Shown here in pieces: positions 54,792 to 64,000 of a stretch of DNA of 64,000 nt. The position numbers and the translations under genes are program-made. The number at the start of each line of letters is the position of its first letter. Position 1 is the stretch's first letter. This stretch comes from Curtobacterium caseinilyticum (GTDB lineage Bacteria > Actinomycetota > Actinomycetes > Actinomycetales > Microbacteriaceae): NCBI RefSeq assembly GCF_030363035.1, contig NZ_JAUCMN010000001.1, positions 310,001 to 374,000 on the forward strand. Direction: 5' to 3'. The notes under the pieces are model-generated. The model was not told the origin of the DNA, made no database searches, and saw nothing but the letters and a program-made list of their open reading frames with translations.

Positions 54792-55694
54792 CTACTTCTT
54801 CTTCGACGAGAGGGCGTCGGCGCCGCCGACGATCTCGGAGATCTGCTGGGTGATCTCGGCCTGACGCGCGTTGTTCGCGAGCCGGGTGAACTCGTTGATG
54901 AGCGAGTCGGCGTTGTCGCTCGCGGACTTCATCGCCTTCTGACGGGCGGCGTGCTCGGAAGCGGCCGACTGCAGCATGGCGTTGAAGATGCGGCTCTCGA
55001 TGTACACCGGGAGCAGCGCGTCGAGGACGGCGTCGGCGTCGGGCTCGAACTCGTAGAGCGGAAGGGGCTCGCCGTCCGACGGCTCCTCCACACCCTCGAC
55101 GACCTCGAGCGGGAGCAGGCGCACGACCTGGGGCTCCTGCGTCGCGAGGCTGAGGAAGCGGTTGAACACGATGTGGATCTCGTCCACGCCGCCCTCGGCC
55201 GTGTCCTGGAGGAACTTCGACACGACCGCGTCGCCGATCTCCTTCGCCGTCGAGAACTCGGGCTGGTCGGTCCCGCCGACCCACTGCCGCTCGGAGTCGA
55301 GCTCACGGAAGGTGAAGTACCCGACGGCCTTGCGACCGACGAGGTAGAACACCACGTCCTTGCCCTCGCTGCGGAGCAGGGAGGCGAGCTCCTCGCCCTG
55401 CTTGAGGACGTTCGAGCTGAACGCACCGTTCAGACCGCGGTCCGACGTGAAGAGCACCACGGCGGCACGGGTCGACGACTCGGGTTCGGTGGTCAGCACG
55501 TGGTCGACGTTCGAGAACGTCGCCACGGCCGACACGGCCCGCGTCACGGCCCGCGAGTACGGACCGGACGCGGCCATGCGCGCCTGTGCCTTCTGGATCC
55601 GCGACGCCGAGATCAGCTCCATCGCGCGGGTGACCTTCTTCGTGGTCTTCGCCGACTTGATGCGCTGTCGGTAGACCCGGACCTGTGCCGCCAT
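54792..55694 (-). CDS. atpG: ATP synthase F1 gamma subunit
   Basis: 300 residues; the rotating shaft. N-terminal [20 protein letters not shown] and C-terminal [24 protein letters not shown] are the conserved helices, with [12 protein letters not shown] between. There is a short acidic insert ([14 protein letters not shown]). It begins directly after the atpA stop (TAGATG). Confidence 0.97.
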   Translation of the reverse strand: MAAQVRVYRQRIKSAKTTKKVTRAMELISASRIQKAQARMAASGPYSRAVTRAVSAVATFSNVDHVLTTEPESSTRAAVVLFTSDRGLNGAFSSNVLKQGEELASLLRSEGKDVVFYLVGRKAVGYFTFRELDSERQWVGGTDQPEFSTAKEIGDAVVSKFLQDTAEGGVDEIHIVFNRFLSLATQEPQVVRLLPLEVVEGVEEPSDGEPLPLYEFEPDADAVLDALLPVYIESRIFNAMLQSAASEHAARQKAMKSASDNADSLINEFTRLANNARQAEITQQISEIVGGADALSSKKK

Positions 55695-57323
55695 CTAGCG
55701 ACGACCCTTGACGATCTGCTCCTGGTCGACGTCCTCGGCGTCCGCCGCGTCGAACGACTCCGAGCCGAGCGTCTTGCCGTCGCTCGTCTGGAAGCCCTTC
55801 GTGAAGGCGTCGATCTCGCGGTCCATCGCGGCGACGGTCTCGTCGCTGAGCTGATTGGTCTCGCGCAGCGTGGTCAGCACGTCCGAGTTGCGACGCAGGT
55901 GCTCGAGCAGCTCGGCCTCGAAGCGGAGCACGTCGGAGACGGGCACCTCGTCGAGCTTGCCGTTCGTGCCGGCCCAGATCGAGACGACCTGCTCCTCGAC
56001 CGGGTACGGCGAGTACTGCGGCTGCTTGAGGAGCTCGGTCAGACGCGCACCGCGGTCGAGCTGTCGACGCGACGCCTGGTCGAGGTCGGACGCGAACATC
56101 GCGAACGCTTCGAGGGAGCGGTACTGCGCCAGCTCGAGCTTGAGCGTGCCGGAGACCTTCTTGATCGACTTGACCTGTGCGTCGCCGCCGACGCGGGACA
56201 CCGAGATGCCCACGTCGACCGCCGGACGCTGGTTCGCGTTGAAGAGGTCCGACTGCAGGAAGATCTGGCCGTCGGTGATCGAGATCACGTTGGTCGGGAT
56301 GTACGCCGACACGTCGTTCGCCTTGGTCTCGATGATCGGCAGACCCGTCATCGAACCGGCGCCGAGGTCGTCGGACAGCTTCGCGCAACGCTCCAGCAGA
56401 CGGGAGTGCAGGTAGAAGACGTCACCCGGGTACGCCTCGCGGCCCGGCGGACGACGCAGGAGGAGCGACACCGCACGGTAGGCCTCGGCCTGCTTCGACA
56501 GGTCGTCGAAGATGATCAGGACGTGCTTGCCGCCGTACATCCAGTGCTGGCCGATGGCCGAGCCGGTGTAGGGGGCGAGGTACTTGAAGCCGGCCGGGTC
56601 GGAGGCCGGCGCGGCGACGATGGTGGTGTACTCCATCGCACCGGCGTCCTCGAGCGCACCCTTGACGGAGGCGATCGTGGAGCCCTTCTGACCGATCGCG
56701 ACGTAGATGCAGCGGACCTGCTTCTCGGCGTCGCCCGACTCCCAGTTGGCCTTCTGGTTGATGATCGTGTCGATCGCGATGGCCGTCTTGCCGGTCTGGC
56801 GGTCGCCGATGATCAGCTGACGCTGACCGCGGCCGACGGGGATCATCGCGTCGATGGCCTTGATGCCCGTCTGGAGCGGCTCGTGGACCGACTTGCGGGA
56901 CATGACGCCCGGGGCCTGGAGCTCGAGGGCACGACGACCCTCGGCCTGGATCTCGCCGAGACCGTCGATCGGGTTGCCGAGCGGGTCGACCACGCGGCCG
57001 AGGAAGCCGTCGCCGACCGGGGCCGAGAGGACCTCGCCGGTCCGCGTGACTTCCTGGCCCTCTTCGATGCCGGCGAACTCGCCGAGCACGATGGCGCCGA
57101 TCTCGTCCTCGTCGAGGTTCTGCGCGAGACCCAGGGTCCCGTCCTCGAAGCGGATGAGCTCGTTCGCCATGACGCCGGGGAGGCCCTCGACGTGCGCGAT
57201 GCCGTCGCCGGCGTCGGTGACGTGCCCGACCTCGGCCGTGGAGGCCTTCGTCGGCTCGTAGTTCGAGACGAAGTCCTTCAGGGCATCACGGATCTCATCG
57301 GGGCTGATGGTGATGTCTGCCAT
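55695..57323 (-). CDS. atpA: ATP synthase F1 alpha subunit
   Basis: 542 residues, with P-loop [18 protein letters not shown], the catalytic-Arg region [28 protein letters not shown] and [15 protein letters not shown]. The C-terminal tail is long and acidic, as in actinobacterial alpha subunits. It starts at an ATG behind AAGGAA. A 110-nt gap to atpH carries no gene. Confidence 0.98.
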   Translation of the reverse strand: MADITISPDEIRDALKDFVSNYEPTKASTAEVGHVTDAGDGIAHVEGLPGVMANELIRFEDGTLGLAQNLDEDEIGAIVLGEFAGIEEGQEVTRTGEVLSAPVGDGFLGRVVDPLGNPIDGLGEIQAEGRRALELQAPGVMSRKSVHEPLQTGIKAIDAMIPVGRGQRQLIIGDRQTGKTAIAIDTIINQKANWESGDAEKQVRCIYVAIGQKGSTIASVKGALEDAGAMEYTTIVAAPASDPAGFKYLAPYTGSAIGQHWMYGGKHVLIIFDDLSKQAEAYRAVSLLLRRPPGREAYPGDVFYLHSRLLERCAKLSDDLGAGSMTGLPIIETKANDVSAYIPTNVISITDGQIFLQSDLFNANQRPAVDVGISVSRVGGDAQVKSIKKVSGTLKLELAQYRSLEAFAMFASDLDQASRRQLDRGARLTELLKQPQYSPYPVEEQVVSIWAGTNGKLDEVPVSDVLRFEAELLEHLRRNSDVLTTLRETNQLSDETVAAMDREIDAFTKGFQTSDGKTLGSESFDAADAEDVDQEQIVKGRR

Positions 57324-57433
57324 GGGATTTTCCTTGTTGGTTTCCGGGGCCCTTCGGCTCCGAGAGGGTGATGCTGCCCGGTGAGGGGACAGTTCCCGTT
57401 GTGGACTTGGAGGGGTCGGCTTCGACGGTACGC

Positions 57434-58228
57434 TCAGCCGGCGAGCTGGAGCCGGAGCTCCGACAGGCGGGTGGACACCGTGCCGTCGATGACGTCGCCA
57501 CCGACCTGCACGCGCACCCCGCCGACGACCGCGGGGTCGACGACCTGGTTGACGCTGACGTCCTTGCCGTACCGCTCGGCGATGCCGCGGGCGACACGAG
57601 CCGCCTGGCCGTCCGAGAGCGGAGCGGCGGTGATGACCGTCGCGACCACCTTGCCGGCCTGGTCGGCCACGATGCGTGACGCGTCGCGGACGATCTCACC
57701 GATGCGGCGGCCACGCGGCTGCTGCACGAGGTGCTCGAGGATCGCGGTGGTCTGCGGCGAGACCTTCGACCCGATGAGCCGCTCGACGAGCGCGCCCTTC
57801 TCCGCCGGGCTACCGAGCTTGGTGCCCAGCGCCAGCTCGAGCGCCGCGTCCGAGCGGACGGCGGTCTCGAAGGAGAACAGCTCGGCCTCGATCGACGTCT
57901 CCGACGACGCGGTACCGGCGACGGCGCGGATGCCCGCGTCCTCGATGCCGGCGAGCAGGTCCGACTGCGAGGACCAGCGCGAGCCGGCCACCGCGGTCAG
58001 CACCGCGCGCGTCGCCTCGGACTGACCGGCGAAGACGCGGTCGACGAGGACCTTCTTGCCGACGACGTCCGCGGTCGGGTCGGCCAGCAGACCGAGCAGC
58101 TGCGACGCCCCGGCGATCGCACGCCCTGCGGCGAGGATCTCGACACCCGTCCCGAGGTCGACGGACCCGCCGAGGTCGGCGAGCACCGCACGCGTCGAGG
58201 AGAGTGCTTCCCTGGTGGCGCTGCGCAT
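57434..58228 (-). CDS. atpH: ATP synthase F1 delta subunit
   Basis: 264 residues; peripheral stator linking F1 to the b dimer. The C-terminal segment [31 protein letters not shown] is the family signature. It is longer than the E. coli protein (about 177), as expected for Actinobacteria. The ATG is 2 nt after the atpF stop. Confidence 0.95.
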   Translation of the reverse strand: MRSATREALSSTRAVLADLGGSVDLGTGVEILAAGRAIAGASQLLGLLADPTADVVGKKVLVDRVFAGQSEATRAVLTAVAGSRWSSQSDLLAGIEDAGIRAVAGTASSETSIEAELFSFETAVRSDAALELALGTKLGSPAEKGALVERLIGSKVSPQTTAILEHLVQQPRGRRIGEIVRDASRIVADQAGKVVATVITAAPLSDGQAARVARGIAERYGKDVSVNQVVDPAVVGGVRVQVGGDVIDGTVSTRLSELRLQLAG

Positions 58229-58230
58229 GC

Positions 58231-58785
58231 TCAGCGCTCCCCAGCCGACTGGCCCTGCGAGGCCTCGAGGTCGGCGAGGAAGCGGTCCACGACCGCAGCC
58301 GACTTCGCGTCGTCCTTGAGCGACTCCCCGATCACGCCGGAGGCGAGGTCGAGGGCGAGGGTGCCCACCTCGCTCCGCAGCGACTGGAGCGCGCTCTGAC
58401 GCTCGGCCTCGATCTGCGCCTGCGCGTTGGCGGTGATGCGTGCTGCATCGGCCTGCGCCTGCTCGCGGACCTCGTTGCCGATCGCGGTCGCGTCGGCACG
58501 GGCCTGCTCACGGATGCGCGAGGCTTCGGCACGCGCGTCCGCGAGCTGCTTGTTGTACTCGTCGAGTGCAGCGGCGGCCTGCTCCTGAGCGGCCTCCGCC
58601 TTCTTGATGCCACCCTCGATGGCCTCGGTGCGCTCATCGAGCATCTTCGTGATGCGCGGCGTCACGACGCGCCACATCACGAGGAAGATGATGACGAAGG
58701 CCACCGCGGACCACACGATGTCGTACACCGGTGGGATCAGCGGATTGTGGGTCTCCTCCGCCGCGATGATGAGTGCAGTCTGCAT
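58231..58785 (-). CDS. atpF: ATP synthase Fo b subunit
   Basis: 184 residues: a membrane helix at about 23-44 (IVWSAVAFVIIFLVMWRVV), then a long, Ala/Glu/Arg-rich coiled coil (EAAQEQAAAALDEYNKQLADAR...), ending near atpH. It forms the stator stalk. It lies 9 nt after atpE. Confidence 0.96.
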   Translation of the reverse strand: MQTALIIAAEETHNPLIPPVYDIVWSAVAFVIIFLVMWRVVTPRITKMLDERTEAIEGGIKKAEAAQEQAAAALDEYNKQLADARAEASRIREQARADATAIGNEVREQAQADAARITANAQAQIEAERQSALQSLRSEVGTLALDLASGVIGESLKDDAKSAAVVDRFLADLEASQGQSAGER

Positions 58786-58794
58786 CGAGAAGCC

Positions 58795-59079
<285 letters not shown>

Positions 59080-59093
59080 TCAGAAGGGGTCGG

Positions 59094-59927
59094 TCAGTGC
59101 TCGTCAGCCAGCGCGAGCTGGATGTACACCGCGGTCAGGAGCATGAAGACGTACGCCTGGAGCAGAGCGACGAGGATCTCGAAGAAGCTGAACGCGATGC
59201 CGAACGCCAGGGTCCCGATGCCGAACAGCTTGAACAGGCTGTCGGCGTCGAAGAAGAAGAACCAGGTGGCCGAGAAGAAGAGCACCAGCAGGAGGTGACC
59301 GACGACCATGTTCATGAGCAGTCGCAGCGTCAGCGTCACCGGACGGAGCACGAAGGTCGAGACGAGCTCGATCGGCGTCACGATGATGTAGAGGTACCAC
59401 GGCACACCGGGCGGGAAGAGCGCGTTCCGGAGGAACGTGCCCGGGTGCTTGCGCAGACCCGCGTAGATGAACGCGACGTACGCGACGATCGCGAGGATCA
59501 TCGGCATCGCGATGCGGCTCGTGCCGGCGATGTTCATGAACGGGATGAGACCCGTCAGGTTCATGAACAGGACACCGAAGAAGATGGTCGCGAGGAGCGG
59601 CAGGAAGCGCTTGCCGTCCTTCTCACCCAGGTTGTCGAAGGTGTTGCGACGGACGACGTCGAACGCGTACTCGATGAAGGCCTGGCCGCGGTTCGGGACC
59701 AGCTTCAGAGCGCGCGTCCCGACGAACGCGAAGACGAGCAGCACGGCCACCGCGAACAAGCGGATGAGGACGATGCGGTCCATCTCGATCGGGGTCCCGG
59801 CGAAGAGGATCGGGTCCGGGAAGAACTCGTTGATCGACGGACCATGGAATTCGGCGGCCTTGCTGCTCCCCGCCGCCACGGCGTTACCCGCGGCGGTGAG
59901 GGACAGGGGAAGAGCGTGGGATAGCAG
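59094..59927 (-). CDS. atpB: ATP synthase Fo a subunit, start uncertain
   Basis: Five to six membrane helices, with the conserved Arg in FVLRPVTLTLRLLMNMVVGH and the family N-terminal segment MDRIVLIRLFAVAVLLVFAFV. The start is uncertain: a CTG at 59927 (277 residues) sits 6 nt behind AGGAG, while GTGs at 59879 and 59957 have no convincing ribosome site. The first of these (59879) would still encode a complete protein. It follows the AtpI-like gene after a hairpin/promoter region. Confidence 0.93.
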   Translation of the reverse strand: MLSHALPLSLTAAGNAVAAGSSKAAEFHGPSINEFFPDPILFAGTPIEMDRIVLIRLFAVAVLLVFAFVGTRALKLVPNRGQAFIEYAFDVVRRNTFDNLGEKDGKRFLPLLATIFFGVLFMNLTGLIPFMNIAGTSRIAMPMILAIVAYVAFIYAGLRKHPGTFLRNALFPPGVPWYLYIIVTPIELVSTFVLRPVTLTLRLLMNMVVGHLLLVLFFSATWFFFFDADSLFKLFGIGTLAFGIAFSFFEILVALLQAYVFMLLTAVYIQLALADEH

Positions 59928-60020
59928 CGCTGTCTCCTGTGTCGGCGCGCGCAACACGGCACGCGATGGTGGACTTTGTGGAGGCTCGTCCGCTCCGAGC
60001 GATGCTCCGGACGCGGACTT

Positions 60021-60052
60021 CGAGAAGCCTATCAGGTGCGAGAGGCTTCTCG
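60021..60052 (-). terminator. hairpin downstream of the AtpI-like gene
   Basis: 10-bp arms CGAGAAGCCT/AGGCTTCTCG with a 12-nt loop, 6 nt past the stop. It overlaps the candidate -10 box of the atp operon. Confidence 0.6.
60026..60031 (-). promoter_or_regulatory. candidate extended -10 of the atp operon
   Basis: TAGGCT preceded by TGA (TGn extension) on the minus strand, about 98 nt before the proposed atpB start. It lies inside the hairpin arm, so termination and initiation may interfere. No -35 was recognised. Confidence 0.45.
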
Positions 60053-60057
60053 GGCTC

Positions 60058-60549
60058 TCAGGGGCGGAGGGTGTCGTTCCCAGCCGCGGCGGAGCCACCG
60101 GAGCCGTCGCCGGGCAGGCTGACCCCGATCGGGATGCGGGCCTTCGCGACCGCCACGACGTCGATCACGAGGGAACCGACGACCCCGACGATGATCACGA
60201 CGGCGAGCACGGGGAAGTCGACCCAGGCACGGTCGCGCAGGGCGATGAGGACGACCAGGAAGAGCACGAACTTCAGGATCCAGGTGCCCATCACGATGCC
60301 GAAGAAGGCGCCGGAGATCATCTGCCCCTTCGACACCCGCAGGGCGACGAGCACGGACACCGCGGTGAGCCCGAGGAACACCACGCTGAGGACGGCGCCG
60401 AGCAGACCGCCGGCGAGCCCCGGGCCACCGGCGACGAGGAGCCCGACGACTCCCCCGACGACGGCCAGCGCGACGGCGAGGACGGCCGCCCAGAGGAGGA
60501 TCCGGCGGAACACCGGCCGGACGTGGTCGAGGGCGTTCGGTGCGGTCAC
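60058..60549 (-). CDS. AtpI-like membrane protein
   Basis: 163 residues with four membrane helices (ILLWAAVLAVALAVVGGVVGL, LLGAVLSVVFLGLTAVSVLVA, FFGIVMGTWILKFVLFLVVLIAL and FPVLAVVIIVGVVGSLVIDVVAV). The position between wecA and atpB matches the ATP synthase protein I (AtpI) of Actinobacteria. AtpI aids c-ring assembly elsewhere. The GTG start overlaps the wecA stop as GTGA. Confidence 0.82.
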   Translation of the reverse strand: MTAPNALDHVRPVFRRILLWAAVLAVALAVVGGVVGLLVAGGPGLAGGLLGAVLSVVFLGLTAVSVLVALRVSKGQMISGAFFGIVMGTWILKFVLFLVVLIALRDRAWVDFPVLAVVIIVGVVGSLVIDVVAVAKARIPIGVSLPGDGSGGSAAAGNDTLRP

Positions 60550-61772
60550 GAGGGGTCTCCAGGGATCGAGCGGTCGTTGGCGGCACGGTCGAGCGGGTCG
60601 AGGCTCGCGTCGACCACCGTGTTCGAACGGGTGGCGGCCTGCGCGGCGAACTCCGCGCGCTTCCGGCCGAGCGGGGCGAACGTCGCGATCGCGCAGACGG
60701 TGAAGCCCACCGCGACGAACGTGACGACCCAGTACCACTCCACGAACAGGAACAGCAGGCAGCCGAAGGCCACCGTGGCCGTCCACGCGTAGAAGATCAG
60801 CACGGCGTGGAAGTGCGAGTGGCCCATGTCGAGGAGCCGGTGGTGCAGGTGCTTCCGGTCGGCCGAGAAGGGCGACTTCCCGGCGCTCAGACGACGGGTC
60901 ACCGCCAGGCCGAAGTCCAGGATCGGCACGATCAGGATCGCGAACGGCAGCAGGATCGGGATGAACGCCGGCAGCAGCGCCTCGCGGGTCTGGATCACCG
61001 CCGGGTCGATGTTGCCCGTCACCGAGACGGCGCTCGTGGCCATCAGGAAGCCCACCAGGAGTGCGCCCGCATCGCCCATGAAGAGCTTCGCCGGGTGCCA
61101 GTTGAGGACCAGGAAGCCGCAGCACGCCCCGACGAGGACCGCGGTCAGCAACGACGGCAGGTTGAAGAAGAACTCGGTCTGCACGACGACCCGGTTGATG
61201 AAGAACGTGTAGAGGAAGAACACGCCGCCGGCGATGGTGGCGACGCCAGCGACGAGTCCGTCGAGTCCGTCGATGAAGTTCACCGCGTTCATCACGAGCA
61301 CCACCGCCAGCACGGTGAAGATCAGGCTCATGTACGAGGACCCCACGCCCAGCGTGTTGCCGATCGGGAGCGAGACGATCGCCACGCCCTGCCACGCGAG
61401 GATGCCCGCTGCGATGATCTGCCCGGCGAGCTTCGTCATCCAGTCGAGGTCCCAGATGTCGTCCGCGACGCCGAGGACGACGATGATCGTCGCGCCCGCG
61501 AGCACCGCGATCACCCGCCCCGGCTCGGAGAACACCAGCCGGAAGTAGTCGGTGCCCGCGATCGACGGGAAGAGGAACCACGCCGCGAGCAGGGACACGA
61601 TCACGCCGAGGTACATCGCGATGCCGCCGAGCCGCGGGGTCGGCGTCCGGTGCACGTCGCGCTCGCGCACCTTGGGGTACCAGCCGTACCGCAGGCCGAG
61701 CTTCCAGACGGCCCAGCTGCACACGAAGCTCACGACGGCCGCGATGGCCCCCGCGAGCAGGTAGTACTTCAC
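60546..61772 (-). CDS. wecA: undecaprenyl-phosphate glycosyl-1-phosphate transferase (WecA/TagO)
   Basis: 408 residues with about 11 membrane helices. The MraY/WecA-family motifs are LGVADDIWDLDWMTKL, VNFIDGLDGLVAG and DRKHLHHRLLDMGHSH (the histidine motif typical of WecA/TagO rather than MraY). It starts cell-wall polymer assembly by moving a HexNAc-1-P to the lipid carrier. The GTG start overlaps the sua5 stop, and the C-terminal tail is charged (GRKRAEFAAQAATRS). Confidence 0.95.
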   Translation of the reverse strand: MKYYLLAGAIAAVVSFVCSWAVWKLGLRYGWYPKVRERDVHRTPTPRLGGIAMYLGVIVSLLAAWFLFPSIAGTDYFRLVFSEPGRVIAVLAGATIIVVLGVADDIWDLDWMTKLAGQIIAAGILAWQGVAIVSLPIGNTLGVGSSYMSLIFTVLAVVLVMNAVNFIDGLDGLVAGVATIAGGVFFLYTFFINRVVVQTEFFFNLPSLLTAVLVGACCGFLVLNWHPAKLFMGDAGALLVGFLMATSAVSVTGNIDPAVIQTREALLPAFIPILLPFAILIVPILDFGLAVTRRLSAGKSPFSADRKHLHHRLLDMGHSHFHAVLIFYAWTATVAFGCLLFLFVEWYWVVTFVAVGFTVCAIATFAPLGRKRAEFAAQAATRSNTVVDASLDPLDRAANDRSIPGDPS

Positions 61773-62443
61773 GTGACGAGGTCGGCTCCGACGACCCGGA
61801 CGACGTCCTCGTCGGCGATCACCCCGTGTCGGACGATCGTCAGCTTGCCACCCGTCGACAGCCCGGTCGCGTCGACGATCGTGGAGCCTGTGGAGGCAGC
61901 GAAGCCGTCGTGCTGGGCGAGCGGACCGCCGTCGAGGTAGACCGAGACGCTGTCGCCGAGCATGGACTCGGCCTGGTCGACGTCCATCGCGGCGGGGTCA
62001 CCGGTCGAGTTCGCGGAGGAGACCGCGAGCGGTCCGACCTCCTGCAGGAGTTCGAGGGCGATCCGCGAGTCGGGCATGCGCAGGGCGACGGTGCCCCGGG
62101 TCTCCCCCAGGTCCCAGTCGAGCGACGGCTGCGCACGGAGGATCACGGTCAGGCCGCCGGGCCAGAACTCGTCGACGAGGTCCCGGACCTGCTGCGGGAT
62201 GTCGGTCGCGAGCGCCTCGAGCGTCGGCGGGCCCGGGATGAGCACGGGCGGCGGCGACTGGCGGGTCCGGCCCTTCGCGTCGAGCAGGCGCTGGACGGCG
62301 CTCGCACTGAAGGCGTCCGCCGCGACGCCGTAGACGGTGTCGGTGGGGACGACGACGAGTTCACCCCGTCCGAGCGCGGCACGTGCGAGCCGCATCCCGG
62401 TCAGGAGCCCGTCGGGGTCGGTGCAGTCGTATCGGGAGGCCAT
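61769..62443 (-). CDS. L-threonylcarbamoyladenylate synthase (Sua5/YwlC/YrdC)
   Basis: 224 residues; makes the intermediate for t6A37 in tRNAs. Family motifs are LVVVPTDTVYGVAADA, KGRTRQSPPPVLI, WPGGLTVILR, SSANSTGDPA and GSTIVDATG. The C-terminal extension of long Sua5 is absent. The ATG at 62443 is chosen because the family begins near YDC; TATCAT lies 9 nt upstream. It is divergent from the HAD gene (36 nt). Confidence 0.94.
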   Translation of the reverse strand: MASRYDCTDPDGLLTGMRLARAALGRGELVVVPTDTVYGVAADAFSASAVQRLLDAKGRTRQSPPPVLIPGPPTLEALATDIPQQVRDLVDEFWPGGLTVILRAQPSLDWDLGETRGTVALRMPDSRIALELLQEVGPLAVSSANSTGDPAAMDVDQAESMLGDSVSVYLDGGPLAQHDGFAASTGSTIVDATGLSTGGKLTIVRHGVIADEDVVRVVGADLVT

Positions 62444-62479
62444 GACTCGACGATGATAGTGCGCCACAATGGTCGCATC

Positions 62480-63127
62480 GTGAACGAGACGCCCGCGCCC
62501 CGACTCCTGTTCCTCTTCGACATGGACGAGGTGCTCGTCCGGTACGACTGGCGGGTCCGCATGGCAGCCCTCGCCGAGTACACGGGGCACACCTTCGAGG
62601 AGCTCCGACGCCGCTGGTGGGACTGCGGCGACGAGGCCCGCGCGGAGGCCGGGCACTTCACCGACGGTGACGCGTACCTGGCCGCGTTCGCCGAGGCGAT
62701 GGGCTGCGCGGTGCCCGAGACCGACTGGGCCCGCATCCGTGGCGCGGCGATGACCGAGCTGCCCGAGCGGATCGAGGCCGTGCGGATCGCTGCCGAGCAC
62801 GGCCGGGTCGGCCTGCTCACGAACAACGGCCCGCTGGCCGGTCGGTGGATCGGGCGCTGGGCGCCGTCCCTGCCCCCGCTCTTCGGCGAGCACCTCGACA
62901 CGACGAGCAACTTCGGCGCACGGAAGCCCGAGCCCGAGGTGTTCGAGCGCGCCCTCGCCCACCACGGTGTCCCCGCCGAGCGCGCGTTCTTCGCCGACGA
63001 CATGCCGGTGAACGTCGAGGCCGCCCGTGCGCTCGGCATCCACGCGGTCCTGGTCGAGGAGCACACCGACCTGCGCGAGGCGGTGCGGGCGTTCGTCGCC
63101 GCGCAGGCGCGGGTCGCCACCGTCTGA
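62480..63127 (+). CDS. HAD-family hydrolase
   Basis: 215 residues. The nucleophile motif is FLFDMDEVLVRYDW (DxDxV variant), motif II LLTNNGP, motif III Lys in GARKPEPEVFERAL and motif IV FADDMPVNVEAAR. It is a typical phosphatase-like HAD with a helical cap; the substrate is unknown. The start is GTG 62480 (or GTG 62459). It shares a short divergent promoter with sua5. Confidence 0.92.
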   Translation: MNETPAPRLLFLFDMDEVLVRYDWRVRMAALAEYTGHTFEELRRRWWDCGDEARAEAGHFTDGDAYLAAFAEAMGCAVPETDWARIRGAAMTELPERIEAVRIAAEHGRVGLLTNNGPLAGRWIGRWAPSLPPLFGEHLDTTSNFGARKPEPEVFERALAHHGVPAERAFFADDMPVNVEAARALGIHAVLVEEHTDLREAVRAFVAAQARVATV

Positions 63128-63144
63128 CCCACCGCTTCCGCAAC

Positions 63145-63204
63145 ACGCAACGCGAGCGTTTCCTCGCAGCGAGGTACCGCTGCGCGGATCCGTCGACGTT
63201 GCGT
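63145..63204. repeat. intergenic palindromic repeat, family 1 copy B
   Basis: A degenerate relative of the element at 23710-23769 in the opposite orientation: outer arm ACGCAACG/CGTTGCGT, inner stem CGCAGCG/CGCTGCG. It lies between the convergent HAD and prmC stops and could terminate both. Confidence 0.75.
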
Positions 63205-63244
63205 TCCGCGGGCAGGCCGGCCGGGAGGCGCGGGGAGCGCCCGA

Positions 63245-64000
63245 CTACCGGGTCGCGGTGGTCGTGCGGTCGCGACCCGTCAGGTCGACGTGGGTCTCCG
63301 GGGACCGGAACCCCCGCCGCGCGAGCACGTCGCGCACGCCGGCGCCCTGCTGCTCGGCGTGCTCGATGACGAGGAGCCCGCCCGGCACGAGGAGCCGCCA
63401 GGCCGTCTCGGTGAGGGCCCGGACGGCGTCGAGGCCGTCCGCTCCCCCGTACAGCGCGAGCGCCGGGTCGTGGTCGCGGACCTCGGGATCGACGGGCACC
63501 ATGTCGTCGGGAACGTACGGCGGGTTCGACACGACCACGGAGACCGTGCCGTCCAGCTCGGGCAGCGCGTCTGCGAGGTCGCCCTCGACGAGCCGGACCG
63601 TGCCACCGTGGGCGACCACGTTGCGCCGGGTCCAGGGCAACGCCTCGGGCGACCGCTCGACGGCGTACACGACCGCGTTCGGCACCTCGGTGTCCATCGC
63701 GATCGCGATCGCCCCGCTGCCCGAGCCCAGGTCGACCGCCACCGGTTCCGGCACGGCCGTGGCCCGGAGCGCGTCGATGCCGAACTGCACGACGCCCTCG
63801 GTCTCGGGTCGGGGCACGAAGACGCCAGGCCCGACCGACAGGGTCAGCGCGCGGAAGTGCGCCTCGCCCGTGATGTGCTGCAGCGGCTCGCGGGTGGTCC
63901 GACGGGCGACCGCGTGACGGAAGCGCTCGACGTGCTCCCCCGCGATCGCCCCGCCGGTCAGTGCGCGGGCCTGCACGGCACCGCGCGACGTGTCCGTCGC
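63245..64000 (-). CDS. prmC: peptide chain release factor N5-glutamine methyltransferase, 5' end outside window (partial)
   Basis: 251 residues are visible and the reading frame stays open to the window edge, so the N-terminus is missing. The Rossmann methyltransferase core shows VAVDLGSGSGAIAIAM, SNPPYVPDDM (NPPY active site) and EPLQHITGEAHF with FVPRPETE. PrmC methylates the GGQ glutamine of release factors. prmC beside sua5 is the conserved actinobacterial order. Confidence 0.95.
   Translation of the reverse strand, partial: ATDTSRGAVQARALTGGAIAGEHVERFRHAVARRTTREPLQHITGEAHFRALTLSVGPGVFVPRPETEGVVQFGIDALRATAVPEPVAVDLGSGSGAIAIAMDTEVPNAVVYAVERSPEALPWTRRNVVAHGGTVRLVEGDLADALPELDGTVSVVVSNPPYVPDDMVPVDPEVRDHDPALALYGGADGLDAVRALTETAWRLLVPGGLLVIEHAEQQGAGVRDVLARRGFRSPETHVDLTGRDRTTTATR

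Overview
The window is about 70% G+C with many GTG starts and dense gene packing. Its housekeeping neighbourhoods are actinobacterial: prmC-sua5-wecA-atpI-atpBEFHAGDC, nusA-ylxR-infB-rbfA, and alaS-ruvX-mltG-aroCKB. Together these point to a chromosomal segment of a Microbacteriaceae member, plausibly Curtobacterium; the genus is inferred from gene order and composition, not from a search. No rRNA or tRNA gene, CRISPR array, insertion sequence or prophage was recognised. Nearly all genes lie on the minus strand.

Layout (minus strand unless noted). 1-9.2 kb: a partial ABC1/UbiB-type kinase, aroB, aroK, aroC, mltG, ruvX and alaS. 9.2-19.2 kb: a small membrane protein, rpsD, rarA, then on the plus strand a cyclophilin and a DUF349 protein, followed by ribF, two small membrane proteins, truB, a P-loop-like protein, mutY (plus) and rbfA. 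19.2-27.1 kb: infB, ylxR, nusA, proS and ispG, with repeated palindromes in two intergenic gaps. 27.1-34.4 kb: a cysteine hydrolase and an NCS1 permease, rseP, dxr, a lipoprotein FKBP, an OsmC protein and an L-asparaginase II family protein (plus). 34.4-52.1 kb: a ten-gene accessory cluster. 52.2-64 kb: yaaA, the complete F1Fo ATP synthase operon, an AtpI-like protein, wecA/tagO, sua5, a HAD hydrolase (plus) and partial prmC.

The most unusual content is the 34.5-52.1 kb cluster. In transcription order it encodes a small unknown protein, an FHA protein, a PP2C phosphatase, a membrane Ser/Thr kinase, a ~1,944-residue extracellular protein (beta-propeller-like region, about 11 cadherin/Ig-like repeats, two FN3 domains), a MoxR ATPase, a DUF58 protein, a membrane transglutaminase-like protein whose Cys/His/Asp triad is replaced by Gln/Thr/Asn, a double zinc-ribbon FHA protein, and a membrane protein carrying eight in-frame 21-bp repeats. 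Several genes are coupled by four-base GTGA overlaps. I infer a phosphorylation-controlled cell-envelope assembly or sensing machine; its function is not established.

Two expression themes recur. Many genes show a TANNNT box 6-7 nt before the start codon with no Shine-Dalgarno sequence, which suggests leaderless mRNAs. Operon partners overlap almost always as GTGA. Two families of intergenic palindromes (23.7 and 63.1 kb; a triplet at 25.6-25.9 kb) look like interspersed repeats or terminators.
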